A DNA stretch of 64,000 bases from Actinostola sp. cb2023 (GCA_033675265.1 JAUJYZ010001247.1:1-64000), one strand, 5' to 3'. Counted from the first letter of the stretch, positions 26,011 to 35,553 are shown. Translations and numbers: made by a program. The notes: a model not told the origin generated them from the sequence alone.

Positions 26011-26537
26011 TAATTTACTTACGCGTTCCAACTGGAAGAAGCATTTTTGTTTGGTTAAAAATATAGGATGACAATAAACTTGTCAATCCGCATTGGCCTT
26101 TAACAGACGACGATTTATGGGCAGCAATTCCATCTGGTATTGCGCAACGCATCTTGTTGCATCTCCAACGAATGCCATACAAATCTCTGTGGCGAGGACA
26201 GATTGTCATCCTTTTATGTATCTCATCTACATTAAATATCCCTTTAAAGGAAATGAATGAATCTTAGATTGGTGACAATCGATCAAAAACACAATACTCT
26301 TAACATACCAGCACGAGCAAGGATCAACTTTGATTCACTTGAAACATCGACGTCGTCACTAGCTTTGTGCAAAGAGAGGTGACTGAAAACATCCTTGTTG
26401 CAATTTGCGAGTGTTACACATTCTGTAATGGATGAATTGTATGTACTGGGTCCACACAACCCACCTACCAGAGCGGCATAGTTACAATATGTCATAACTT
26501 CACTCAGCTGGAAGTTCTGCAACGTACGCTTAGTGAT

Positions 26538-27690
26538 GGGTTTCCTGTGTTATTATGCAACCGGCTGTCACGCAATCCTTCTACAAATATATCTAGTTTG
26601 CTCACCTCAAAAGTCCAAGTTCCAGTTCAGTCAGTTGTTTCAAACATGGCTATGTGCATGTACGTATAAAAGTTAGTGTACCATTTGTATTAGTTCAACT
26701 GTTATCCTGTTAAGAATAATGGCCATTTGTATGTATTTACACTGCCGGCCGATAACTGATTAGTTACAGAGCGCTGATCGACTTTGAATACAAATTGTAA
26801 AATATTGTAAGATATCGTTTAATTCTTAAAGCGATGAAAGGTGTGGTCTGCGATTGCTTTGTCTAATGTCGCGTTTAATTTATTAGCGTTGTAAGTAAGT
26901 TCAGTTGTTATGAATAATTTTGCGTGACAAGACAGTACTGATCCCGAAAAGCGAGATTGCGAGATCAAAATTCCATATTTTCCAAACCAAATTATCATTT
27001 ATGGCTTATAGAAATAAAACATCAAGGTTATTACATGCACAAGAGTAAAATTATTGTTGTTTTATTAAGTCTTTGACGTTTAGTACGTCTATGAAATGAG
27101 CGACTTGTGTGTCCTAAAACATCGCAAGGCGCCAACTTGTGTGAAAACGGCCAACCGGTTTGGAGCTCTCAGCTGACAGGGTTTCGCGGGCCGCCAAAAA
27201 TATTTTGATATGTTTAAAGGCAATACTTAGTCTTTAGGGTGGTTGTATTTTTTTAGCGATACTACATGTACCACAGTCCATTTAGGCACATTGAAATTGA
27301 TGACAAATCACCCTTTTTCCCAGAGCGCGAAATAGGGTCTATTTGATATCTTGTAACTCACTTACAATTTTAAGCAGCGATAAAATGTTAGCACAGTGTA
27401 GAAGGCATTGGATGTGACTTTTCATGTGTTAAAAATGGTTGGGATATAATAAAACGGGAACCCGTACGAACGCCGTAAAAATCACACTTTTCCCTAGTCG
27501 ATAAGGCAAGCGCGACGGTGCGACGACTCGAAAATCAACTTTTTAGGATTTCTGAAAAAATAAAAGGCCCTCAGACTTTTCGGTGGTATTTTCGAAAATA
27601 ACTCACCAAAGAGGTTATTTCGGCAAAATAAAAAGGATTTCGATTTTTATCAACTGACGCCAGATTCTCGAGAATTACGGATATTGACTC
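26538..27690 (-). repeat. Right TIR of element C, uninterrupted
   Basis: This is the reverse complement of 2803-3851 plus 13386-13512. It preserves the target of element A without the insertion (CATGTTTGAAAC next to GCTATGTGCATG on this strand). It is followed by TTAA at 27691. Confidence 0.9.
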
Positions 27691-27694
27691 TTAA

Positions 27695-28590
27695 GTGTCG
27701 TTGTCTGAGAAAACCGGGCAGGGGCCGAGGATCGGGGTCGGTCGATTCGCCTCAACTTTTCACCATTTATAGTCTATCCTAAAAGATTTAGAATGGTCGC
27801 ATTTAAAGAGTTATCGGTTAAATCGTTTCGAATATAGACCCCCCCCCCCCCCCCCCCCCCCTCGTTTTGCATCTAGTCCGGCGGAAAATCGTACGAACTA
27901 TGGGCCATATTTAGAGTTCATAAAAACACACTTAGGTTACATTTTAGCCGTTGATACTTTCATTCTACATCATTTGCTATCTAAACTAATGTTCCACAGG
28001 ATATAATTTCAAATTCGCGGATAATTACTTTATCCCGTGAGCGATCGAATTTCACTGTCGAGCGTGTCGTGATCTTCGAACGAATTTGAGTCATATCTAA
28101 ATAGTGATATCTCCAAAATGCCCCATTGTATTTTCGATTTTTTTAACGGATTCTGAAAGGTGATCTTGTTTATTTTGATAATCAGAAAAGTTTGACTTGG
28201 CTTTTTTTAATGTCTTTCTTTGAGCGGACATCAAAGGCATCAGTGTATCGGCCTTTTCTCTCTGAACCGGATTTGCATATTTTGCATAATTATTCATCTT
28301 CTTTGTACAGTAGTTCGTCTTTTTAGTTCAGTAGTGGAAACATATTCCCTAGAAATGACATGGATAATAATAAGGCTTGGCAATATGAATATTTACCATT
28401 TATTGATAGAAAAATCTCCCACTCTCATGCATTATCAACCTTTTTACCCGCTCCTACATAACATATATTACCCAGAGTTTAATGGCATACGTATTTTACA
28501 TTTCAGCGCCATGTTTGTTTTTGTGTTGTTATGTTAAGTCGAAGTTAGATTTCTATTCATCATTATCGAGCTTTAAATGTTTTTCTCACT
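27695..28590. other. Unassigned sequence between element C and LINE ORF2
   Basis: It contains a run of about 22 C at 27838-27862. The remaining reading frames are short. A 66-codon minus-strand frame at 28097-28297 is coiled-coil-like but unrecognised. If the LINE is continuous, ORF1 remnants should be here, but I could not recognise them. Confidence 0.4.
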
Positions 28591-30114
28591 TCTCTTGCAA
28601 AACGTTAAATTTGATTTATTGTCACTAAATGCCCGTGGGAAAACAAACGAAAAACATTGTTCGAATGGCTTAAAAGAAGCGAAGCCAATATAATATTTCT
28701 TCAGGAAACTTTTAGTACGCCTGATGTTGAAATGACCTGGACACGCGATTGGAAGGGGGAATTATTTTCTCGCATGGTACTAACCACTCAAAGAGAGTAC
28801 TTATTTTAGAAGGATAATATTGATGTCGAAGTAAAACAATATAAACCTGATCAAAACGGCCGCTATATTCTTTTGCAAGCAATAGTTCAGGAGTCATCCT
28901 TTCTGTTTGTTTGTTAAAGTGCTCCTAATCCCCTTTACAATTGTATTAAAAATTGGATGTACATGAACTGATCAGCTATAGGGTTAAGTGTTTTTTCTTT
29001 TGAGCTTCGCATTTAGGAGTTATAGTTGTTTGAAATCTCGATATTTAATTCGATGACGTCACTCCGGGCTTTTTACCTAACTTATTTCATTGTTTTCAGT
29101 AGATCTCTTCCCCGATATGGAGGAACATTTTATATGAAATCATTTATATAGTTTGTAAAAATATCTTACAAGTTCAAAAATGTTAATAATTTGCACAAGG
29201 GCGTTTTTGTATAATAAATGAAGCCCGGGGTGACGTCATCTGATTTGCATATCCAGATTTCAAACCTCCATAACTCCTAAATGCAAGGTTCAAACAAAGA
29301 AAAAACTTAATCCTATAGCTGATCAGTTCATGTACATTCAATTTTTAATACAATTGTAAAAGGGGTTAGGAGCACTTTAATGTTTATGCTCCAAACAAGG
29401 AGACTGAGCGAATTCTCTTTTTTCAAGAACTTGATGATGTTGTAGCTAACGAAATTGACGAAGAATAAACACTTAATTTTATTGTTGATGGAGATTTTAA
29501 TGTGGTAAGGGATATCAATTTAGATTATAGTGGTGGCAAACCGTCTCATAAGAAATCGATGAAGAAAATCAGCAATTTTATGCTAAATTACGATCTCATT
29601 GATATTTGGAGAATACGAAATCCAGACAAAAGAGCCTACACGTGGAGGCAAAAAACACCGCTTATTCAGCGTCGCTTAGATTATTGGCTAATATAAACTT
29701 AATTGTAGGAGGACATAGAAGATGTAGGTATCATACCATGAATTAAATCCGCTCACTCAGGTATTTTTCTAAAATTAAATAGTCTACCTGAATATGCGCG
29801 CCGAGGACCATCATATTGGAAACTAAACACCAGTTTACTGGATGATGGAGAATATGTAGCATTAATTACAAGAGGTTATCGAGAATGGCTTAGAGAATTT
29901 GACGACGTTAGTGACAAATGTGATCTGTGGGACTGGATAAAATATAAAATCCGACAAACTACTATCAGGTACAGTAAAATGAAAGCACGAAATAGAAAAT
30001 ATTTGCAAACAAATATTGAGCAAAAGGTAAATAGCCTAGAAGAAAAATGCAACACGGATCCGATAGAGAAAAATATCGAAGATCTTGAGGCAGCCAAAAT
30101 TGAATATGAAACGC
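28590..30114 (+). pseudogene. L1-like LINE ORF2, endonuclease part (5-prime of Polinton)
   Basis: The apurinic-type endonuclease is readable through several frame changes: LLSLNARG near 28620, ANIIFLQETFSTPDVE near 28690, VYAPNKETERILFFQELDD after the MITE near 29380, then DGDFNVVRDINLDYSGG near 29490 and RRLDYWLI near 29690. A linker of charged helices follows (WIKYKIRQTTIRYSKMKARN near 29937) until the Polinton at 30115. These are the ordered motifs of L1/Tx1-clade endonucleases, which nick the target for target-primed reverse transcription. In-frame stops show the copy is dead. Confidence 0.8.
28918..29376. mobile_element. TTAA-flanked MITE inside LINE endonuclease
   Basis: The termini AGTGCTCCTAATCCCCTTTA and the near-perfect inverse are each about 70 bp, with TTAA at 28914-28917 and 29377-29380. 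Removing the insert and one TTAA rejoins the LINE reading frame across the conserved asparagine-valine-tyrosine-alanine-proline-asparagine motif of the endonuclease. The inside contains a second inverted pair with TGACGTCA. About 460 bp, non-coding. Confidence 0.9.
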
Positions 30115-30521
30115 AGTAGATAGCAGTGGCCGATTCGAGCTCACTTTTGCGTAATCTACGACTAAATGATCCATCATATTTTGAATAAAAGTATATGATG
30201 TCCTTATTTCAACAATAGTGGATTTTAATTTAGTATAACCTATCTCGAAAAATCCGTTATGTTAAACCAAATATGTTAAACCCAAAAACTATGGTATAAA
30301 GTAGGTGCGTTTATTTTTTATTGTTCAGAAATAGTACTTTACATAGTAAACATCTCATAATACCATAAAATATGTTAAACTCGAAAACTGTGGTATAAAG
30401 TAGGTGCGTTTATTTTTTATTGTTCAGAAAATAGTGGATTCATCTAATATTATTATCAAATTAATCCCTGGGGGTGCGTTTATTATTTAAAAAAATTATA
30501 GTATAGAATAGTATATAATGA
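30115..30521 (+). repeat. Left TIR of the Polinton with internal iterons
   Basis: This is near-identical to the reverse complement of 42922-43328 up to the ATGAG of the terminal genes. It contains two direct copies (about 30280-30330 and 30375-30430) of a motif with GTTAAAC, AAAACTrTGGTATAAAGTAG and GTGCGTTTATTTTTTATTG, plus a third partial copy near 30470. Terminal repeats of protein-primed genomes serve as replication origins; a role for these iterons is inferred. Confidence 0.95.
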
Positions 30522-31147
30522 GTTCAACAAGTATTAAAAAGAGGATAAACCCAACTAAAAAATCTGTAAAAGCAGTACCTGAAAAAACAAGTATGAAAAA
30601 GAAAATAACCCCAATTAAAAAACAACCAAAATCCTTTTTCATGTCGAGTAATCTTTTAGATCAGGCTGTACTTGAAATAAAGGTCTCAAATCAAAAAACA
30701 AATAAAGATGGGTATACACTAGTATATTTCGGTGCTGGTTGGGATTTTAAACCAGTCAATAACCCATTATTTAGTAAGTTTAATCATTTTATTTTCATAG
30801 ATAGTTTACCAAATTTAAGCCATTATAATGAGGGTGATTCAGGTTATGAGAAAAGTAAGAATATTAAAGTATTCCTAGAAACTTTATCAAATTCAGCTTT
30901 AAGTTATAATCTTAAATTAATTAGTATTAGAAGAAATCTATTAACATTTAAAAATGATAAAATTAAGTTAGAATATTATTTTAATACTACAGTCCAAGAA
31001 GCTTTAACCAATACTGCTATAAGAAGAAAAATTAATAAGGCAGTATGGAACCATATCCAGGGATTCAATCCTTATGTGTATGGGTTAAAACCGGGGGATT
31101 TACCTAACTTGTTAGAGAATCGCAGTAAATTACGTGAATTAAAATAG
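30518..31147 (+). CDS. Polinton left-terminal gene, unknown (possible methyltransferase-like fold)
   Basis: The protein is 209 residues from ATG 30518, the last bases of the TIR. The first ~45 residues are lysine/proline-rich and end in KKQPKSFFMSSNLLDQ, almost the same as the PolB N-terminus at the other end, because the repeat runs into both genes. The rest has LVYFGAGWDFKPV then HFIFIDSLPNLSHY. A glycine-rich loop after a strand, followed by an acid at a second strand end, is reminiscent of SAM-dependent methyltransferase motif I and post-I. I cannot confirm this. The C-terminus (ENRSKLREL) is charged. A TATATAAT-type motif abuts the start. Function unknown. Confidence 0.7.
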   Translation: MSSTSIKKRINPTKKSVKAVPEKTSMKKKITPIKKQPKSFFMSSNLLDQAVLEIKVSNQKTNKDGYTLVYFGAGWDFKPVNNPLFSKFNHFIFIDSLPNLSHYNEGDSGYEKSKNIKVFLETLSNSALSYNLKLISIRRNLLTFKNDKIKLEYYFNTTVQEALTNTAIRRKINKAVWNHIQGFNPYVYGLKPGDLPNLLENRSKLRELK

Positions 31148-31234
31148 TTATAATTGATTGATGTTTTATTTTTTTGTTACATTTCTAATTAATAATTAAA
31201 AATGTAATTGTTGGAAATTGATGATTGTATACAT

Positions 31235-32746
31235 CTATCGAAACATATACCAAGCAAGGCCAGCAGCCCCAACTGTTATAGCAGCTAAATTATTTTCATG
31301 TGTTTTAGATGGTGGTGAAGGGTTTACATATGGTTTATCTGACTTATTTGAAATATCTGGTTTATCAATCTGATGTGGTAGTTTAACCTTTGAATGACCC
31401 ATGTTATTATCTTTTATACCAACAGATTTCGTTTCATAATTAATATTATTAACACCAAAGGTCATATCTGCTGAAGCTTTTAACAACTTATTATTATAAC
31501 CGATAACAGTATTATTATTGATTATTAGATTCGATGGTAGTAACCAGCAACCAATAGCCACAGCAAGATCTAATTTTTGTTTCGATTCTTGTACCGCTAA
31601 TTGGTATCTCTGTATACTTTTAGAAATATCTACCTCAATTATACTGCTTTCGAATAGTCTTAAAAATTCAAGTTGTGTTTCTTGTGAAGAACCCGAGTTG
31701 TCAACAATAGATGATCGTGTATTTACTTGAGATCCTAGGATACAATACACATAAGCCTCGATTGACTGGTTCAGTCGTGAGAGTCCAGCTCTGGTTAAAC
31801 CTTTTGATTTATTCAGCATAAAATATAAATATGGATGCTCTTGTAGTGGTGAGATATGATCAAGTTTATTTCCACCGTATTGTCCAGTCTCATCACCAAA
31901 TTTGAATTTACCACCAGGCCATTTATTTGTAAACAATCCATCCATCTTTTTATCATAGGATTCAGTTACATCATCAACCTCATCAAATATTTTCTTATAG
32001 ATTCGACCAAGACCATTGTTTTCATCACCAGTAAATCGAAAGTTACTATTTGGTGATATATCAAACTCTCGACATATCTTATTATAACCACTCTTATCAA
32101 ATTTGTTATTAATATTAGTAAAAGATCGATCTCCAGGTAGTTGAACATTCATCTGTGATAAAACTCGCCTACTCGTAAACAGTATATGAAATTTGAGTAA
32201 TGAGTTGATCATAGGATTATTGATTTTTGTTATTAGGTCGACACCGATTCCACATCCAGAAGTTGCACACCAACAAGCGAAACTTAATTGTTGAGGGTAG
32301 TAAGACATATTAGGACTATTCAACCATATGTAAGCTTCTTTCGAAGTAACATGATTTAATACTATATCTGTTAACATATCTCGTGGCTTTATTGTAAACT
32401 TTTTACTTGGTGTTACATAAATATCGAGTGATGTGGAATCATACTTTGGAGGTGGTTTATCAAATGATGTACAAGTGATTGGGTATAGTGTTTTTGTCAT
32501 AGTTAGCTCTTTTGGAAATGTGTTATTAGATGTGGTTCTAAGGAAGTCACGAATATTTTCAGGGCCTTCTTCAACTTTACCATGCCAGAGAGGAAATGGA
32601 TATACTGTTTTAACTAGATTACCATTCTCATCAAACGGATTGTAATCAACACCATTACTAAGAAATTGAACATTACTACTACTATCCTCTGAAAAACGAA
32701 ATTTATCATAATTTGGATACTTTTTAATGAATTCAGTAAATTTCAT
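31235..32746 (-). CDS. Polinton 503-residue protein of unknown function with C-terminal membrane segment
   Basis: A single open frame; ATG at 32746 is preceded by a TATATTATAATAATATAAT-like stretch. Features: N-terminal PYPFPLWHGKVEEGPENIRD-like region, a Cys/Trp cluster (FACWCATSGCGIGVDLI), a helical block (AYVYCILGSQVNTRSSIVDN) and a final hydrophobic helix (NLAAITVGAAGLAWYMF) that could anchor it in a membrane. I know related proteins only as uncharacterised frames in cnidarian Polintons. Its place at the end of the minus-strand structural block suggests a virion or assembly role. That is inference. No protease or nuclease motif is visible. Confidence 0.75.
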   Translation of the reverse strand: MKFTEFIKKYPNYDKFRFSEDSSSNVQFLSNGVDYNPFDENGNLVKTVYPFPLWHGKVEEGPENIRDFLRTTSNNTFPKELTMTKTLYPITCTSFDKPPPKYDSTSLDIYVTPSKKFTIKPRDMLTDIVLNHVTSKEAYIWLNSPNMSYYPQQLSFACWCATSGCGIGVDLITKINNPMINSLLKFHILFTSRRVLSQMNVQLPGDRSFTNINNKFDKSGYNKICREFDISPNSNFRFTGDENNGLGRIYKKIFDEVDDVTESYDKKMDGLFTNKWPGGKFKFGDETGQYGGNKLDHISPLQEHPYLYFMLNKSKGLTRAGLSRLNQSIEAYVYCILGSQVNTRSSIVDNSGSSQETQLEFLRLFESSIIEVDISKSIQRYQLAVQESKQKLDLAVAIGCWLLPSNLIINNNTVIGYNNKLLKASADMTFGVNNINYETKSVGIKDNNMGHSKVKLPHQIDKPDISNKSDKPYVNPSPPSKTHENNLAAITVGAAGLAWYMFR

Positions 32747-32849
32747 ATTATATTATTATAATATGAGATAATATTTATATATATTTAATTCTTATCATAT
32801 CGCAACTTGTATATATACCCTCCGTAAGGTGTTGTATCAAAGGATAAAG

Positions 32850-33455
32850 TTATTTCTTTGGATTTACGAGCTGGTCTACAATCTCCTTTCTCAGTTCCTC
32901 CCTCATCTTTTGAACATCTGGAACATCGTTTTTTAAAAAAGCCTTATTCCGTTTCACCCTAATACTACTCTTTAGTTTTTCATATTTTTTGAGTTCAGTC
33001 ATAATGTGTTCAAATTCTTTCTCATCAATCTTGTTATCGCTCAAGGCTTTTGATACAAGATCACATATACTATCTTCTTTTGATTTTGCAAGCTGAATAG
33101 TATTTTCATGTTTTGTTACCTTTTTAGTAAGTTTTTTCGTGAAAATTGTACAACTAGCTGATATTAAACCTAACAACCCGCCAACAGCCGATAAAGGAAC
33201 ACCGATAATGATCCCAGGTCCTGTTAAACTAGTAGTTACACCAGAACCGGTTAAAATGACAGATAAGACTCCTGTTGCAACTGCAGTTTTATGAAGTATA
33301 CCACGTATCTTACTATATTTTTTCCTAACATTTTCGTAATGTTTTATCTCCGTTACTAATTGAGATATAACCATATTTATTTTGTGTAATCTGAAGTTTT
33401 CACCAGTTTGTTGTACTTCTGGTACTTCCGGATAAATCATATCATAATCAACCAT
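32850..33455 (-). CDS. Polinton hydrophobic-core protein, unknown
   Basis: I chose ATG 33455 (MVDYDMIYPEVPEVQ) rather than the ATG at 33494, because it leaves a TATATATAAT-like motif directly upstream and removes an overlap with the preceding gene. About 201 residues: a coiled N-terminal region, a hydrophobic glycine-rich stretch (ILTGSGVTTSLTGPGIIIGV, PLSAVGGLLGLISASC), then a conserved charged helical tail (TKKLTKKVTKHENTIQLAKS, KIDEKEFEHI). I have seen this type repeatedly in cnidarian Polintons without a known role. The hairpin-like hydrophobic segments suggest a membrane-active or internal virion protein (inference). Confidence 0.75.
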   Translation of the reverse strand: MVDYDMIYPEVPEVQQTGENFRLHKINMVISQLVTEIKHYENVRKKYSKIRGILHKTAVATGVLSVILTGSGVTTSLTGPGIIIGVPLSAVGGLLGLISASCTIFTKKLTKKVTKHENTIQLAKSKEDSICDLVSKALSDNKIDEKEFEHIMTELKKYEKLKSSIRVKRNKAFLKNDVPDVQKMREELRKEIVDQLVNPKK

Positions 33456-33480
33456 ATATATAATACTACATATTATTATT

Positions 33481-34128
33481 TTATATGATTTCAATCACCA
33501 TCATCATTGGATATATTCCAGCATCAATGCTCTTACCACTAGAATCTGTAACCCAAACCCTAATACTATTAATATAATCATCATTTTTAATAGGTGTGTA
33601 CAGGGTATTATTAGGATGATAGGTTAGTTTTTCTCCAACCTTGTTTAATTCAACACATGCTAATATTTGTGAATATTTATTATTTAATAAAAAAACCTGT
33701 GTAGAATCAATAAGATCACAATACAAATATAGTGCATACTGAGTAGGTTGAATAATATTTATAACATTTCTTGAATTTTGTTCAAGGTTTATTGAGATGT
33801 TTAATAATTTAGCTAAACCCGGGTTTAGTGTTACAGCCTGATTGGCTATGAGCATCATTTTTCCGGTATTCAATAGTTCGATGGAGACTTTGTCACTAAC
33901 TTTCAACGCATCTATAACACGTTTAAATATATTCTGTGTGTAATACCCCGGCGGAATAATAATAACAAACTTCTTTTCATCATAGTAAATCAATCCATCA
34001 CCTACAAGATTATATATTTCATTATAAAAACTACAACTTACAAGTGATATACGTGTACTCTTTTTAATAGGATTTTTAAACCAAATAGTTTCATCTGCTT
34101 TTGTTTTTTCAATATACAATATTACCAT
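33481..34128 (-). CDS. Polinton probable minor capsid / penton-like protein
   Basis: 215 residues from ATG 34128, with an ATTATATAGTATAA motif just before it. The pattern is: early strand-rich region after INPxKKSTRISLVS, an IIPPGYYTQNIFKRVIDALK motif, LLNISINLEQ, then NIIQPTQYALYLYCDLIDST and a strand-rich end (INSIRVWVTDSSGKSIDAGI). IPPG-Y and the CDLI segment recur in a structural protein of Polintons and adintovirus-like elements that I take to be the single-jelly-roll (penton-like) or fibre protein. The exact assignment is inferred; a structure prediction would settle it. Confidence 0.6.
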   Translation of the reverse strand: MVILYIEKTKADETIWFKNPIKKSTRISLVSCSFYNEIYNLVGDGLIYYDEKKFVIIIPPGYYTQNIFKRVIDALKVSDKVSIELLNTGKMMLIANQAVTLNPGLAKLLNISINLEQNSRNVINIIQPTQYALYLYCDLIDSTQVFLLNNKYSQILACVELNKVGEKLTYHPNNTLYTPIKNDDYINSIRVWVTDSSGKSIDAGIYPMMMVIEII

Positions 34129-34141
34129 TTATACTATATAA

Positions 34142-34639
34142 TCATATTTTCTTTTTATATCTTTCAACAAAATACAAAACAACAGCAACTATCAATAACC
34201 AAGCGTTTTTAGCTAAGAAACTAATAACCTCACCCGCGGTTCTGAAAATAAAAGAAGCTATACTACCTAGCATGCCGGGTAGTATCTGGGCTAGCTTCTT
34301 ACCAATAGCTTTCAAACCATTTCCTAAACCTTTTGCAACACCGGATAATCCGCTTTTTAGACTAGAAATAATAACACTAATAATAATACTAACTGCAGAT
34401 ACAACAGAAAAAACAGTAAAACCATACTTTTTAAAAACAGCTTTTATACGATCTCTCAGAGACATTCGCCCTTCTATTACTTCATTTTGTTCTTCTAATT
34501 GTTCAATCTCATTTCTAGTTTCCTCAATCTGTTCACGGAGTGATATATTCAATCTTTCTCTAACATCATTAGAGCCAGCTTGAGATATATTATCCAATTC
34601 TTCTTTTAAAAATTCCAAGAGATTCCAACAGATGCTCAA
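34142..34639 (-). CDS. Polinton coiled-coil plus membrane-segment protein
   Basis: An N-terminal coiled coil rich in Glu (EQIEETRNEIEQLEEQNEVI) is followed by a glycine-rich amphipathic region (SGLSGVAKGLGNGLKAIGKK) and a transmembrane helix (NAWLLIVAVVLYFVERYKKK). A cationic Gly/Lys amphipathic stretch next to a membrane helix suggests a membrane-active virion protein, loosely like adenoviral internal proteins. That comparison is functional inference only. The open frame begins at a TTG inside the 11-bp minisatellite; the first ATG in frame is 34465. The real N-terminus may have been altered by repeat expansion. Confidence 0.65.
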   Translation of the reverse strand: MSICWNLLEFLKEELDNISQAGSNDVRERLNISLREQIEETRNEIEQLEEQNEVIEGRMSLRDRIKAVFKKYGFTVFSVVSAVSIIISVIISSLKSGLSGVAKGLGNGLKAIGKKLAQILPGMLGSIASFIFRTAGEVISFLAKNAWLLIVAVVLYFVERYKKKI

Positions 34640-34722
34640 CAGATGCTCAACAGATGCTCAAGAGATGCTCAACAGGTTCCAAGAGTCTGCTCAACAGATG
34701 CTCAAGAGATGCTCAAGAGATT
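34615..34722. repeat. 11-bp minisatellite, copy array 1
   Basis: Degenerate tandem units of AGATGCTCAAC (with CAAGAG variants) span the start of the membrane-segment gene and the stop of the VRR-NUC gene. The same unit forms a second array at 35596-35653. 11 bp is not a multiple of three, so expansion shifts reading frame. Confidence 0.9.
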
Positions 34723-35553
34723 TTATGAAAGTATTTATTGTGGTTTTTTAATGTGTTACTTGTTATAAATCCTCTACTACAATATTTACACTTCAATCTA
34801 ATATCAACACAATAATTGTTTAGTTCTTTGATAATAAGATCATAATCATTTGATACAAGACATTTGAATCCATTTTCCTCATATTTTTCTAACAAGTTTT
34901 TCTGTTCCATAGAAAGAACACCATTAGAAATAGGTGTTTTAAATTCAATACAAAGACCACAATATTTTTTATGATAATTATTAATAATCAAGTCTGGTTG
35001 ACCCTTCATATAACCTTTTTTATAAGATTGAATTCTTTTATAACTAGAATCCTGATTTTCACCTAACCCTGCTATCATAAGTAGGGTTGGATAGAACCGC
35101 CTAATATATTGAACCACTTTTGTGTGTAGATCATATTCATCTAGTATCTTGAATGATAATGTTTTTGGGTTGTTAAACACTTGATAAGACCCATATTTCC
35201 GAATCGAGAACACCCATTTTTGAAACTTTTTTGCAGCTTCCATCTTTGAACTTATGATTAAAGCATATAATCCAGGTTCTTTTATGAATATAGTATGCGG
35301 TTGGAGATTTCCAATGGGTTCTGAAAGGGGGCCCTGAAATAGGGCGCCCTTGTAATTTGTATTCTGGTATACATTTTTCCATTCTGTTTTATATTCCTCA
35401 TCGACATGTGTTCCAATTGCATTTCTAGGTTTCTTATATTCTAACGCTTTTGCAACATCTATACCCTTAAACCATATATTCTGTTTATCATCAATATATG
35501 TATCTATAGATCTATAGTTTTATATTTTCAAATTTCCTAATTGATAATGACAT
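34713..35553 (-). CDS. Polinton BRO-N + VRR-NUC nuclease + C2H2 finger fusion
   Basis: Read from the minus strand. A BRO-N domain runs through an open frame from about 35510 to 35190 (NIWFKGIDVAKALEYKK; then a GLYALII helix and KFQKWVFSIRKYG). A VRR-NUC fold follows: YDLHTKVV, the signature GQPDLII, IEFKTP with catalytic E-x-K, and a Q (SMEQ). It ends in a C2H2 finger (CKYC ... HNKYFH). VRR-NUC enzymes cut branched or flapped DNA; BRO-N domains are DNA-binding modules of viral accessory proteins. The BRO part has no ATG in its own frame. ATG 35553 opens MSLSIRKFENIKL, then stops at 35514-35512 beside a short duplicated TATAGATC, so one frameshift, or a start not seen, lies there. The frame with its own ATG starts at 35243. 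Both sides border the minisatellite. Confidence 0.7.

Larger units (their letters stand above)
13716..26522 (-). pseudogene. Multi-exon transposase-like gene of element C, interrupted by element B
   Basis: Minus-strand exons, 5-prime to 3-prime: ~26522-26290; ~26209-26015 (MTICPRHRDLYGIRWRCNKM, Cys/His-rich); ~25218-25103 (LCKRCKTYLTEQ); ~25025-24572. Then element B, then ~16586-16212 (LEHFLSFITSPHLVQDLPFG); ~15850-14855 (core, ND-WAMKFLP, HIIDSCSQDS, RQDNAGCYHS, DFSDPQGGKG); ~14757-14349 (C2H2 finger YSCPQEGCVRVFQRSAALER); ~14195-13716 (RRARGDKGQRLFTVTEF). I know this as an unnamed, very common protein family in cnidarian, mollusc and fish genomes. The conserved acids in the core and its place in a TIR element suggest a DDE-type transposase; that is inference. 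Frame changes near 14888 and the B insertion show this copy is dead. Confidence 0.65.
2803..27690. mobile_element. Element C: large TIR transposon flanked by TTAA, carrying two nested transposons
   Basis: The sequence from 2803 (GAGTCAATATCCGTAATTCT) rightwards is repeated in reverse complement ending at 27690, with a TTAA immediately outside each end (2799-2802 and 27691-27694). The inverted repeats run about 1.16 kb: 2803-3851 continued at 13386-13512, against 26538-27690. By eye they are nearly identical. Without the nested elements A and B, C would be about 7.4 kb. Its only gene appears to be a multi-exon minus-strand transposase-like gene (13716-26522). TTAA target duplication is known for piggyBac, Kolobok and Sola3, but I do not recognise the protein as any of these. 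Confidence 0.8.

Noticed and set aside
29876..30177. Minus-strand frames near 29900-30180
   Set aside because: Antisense shadows of the LINE linker and the Polinton TIR.
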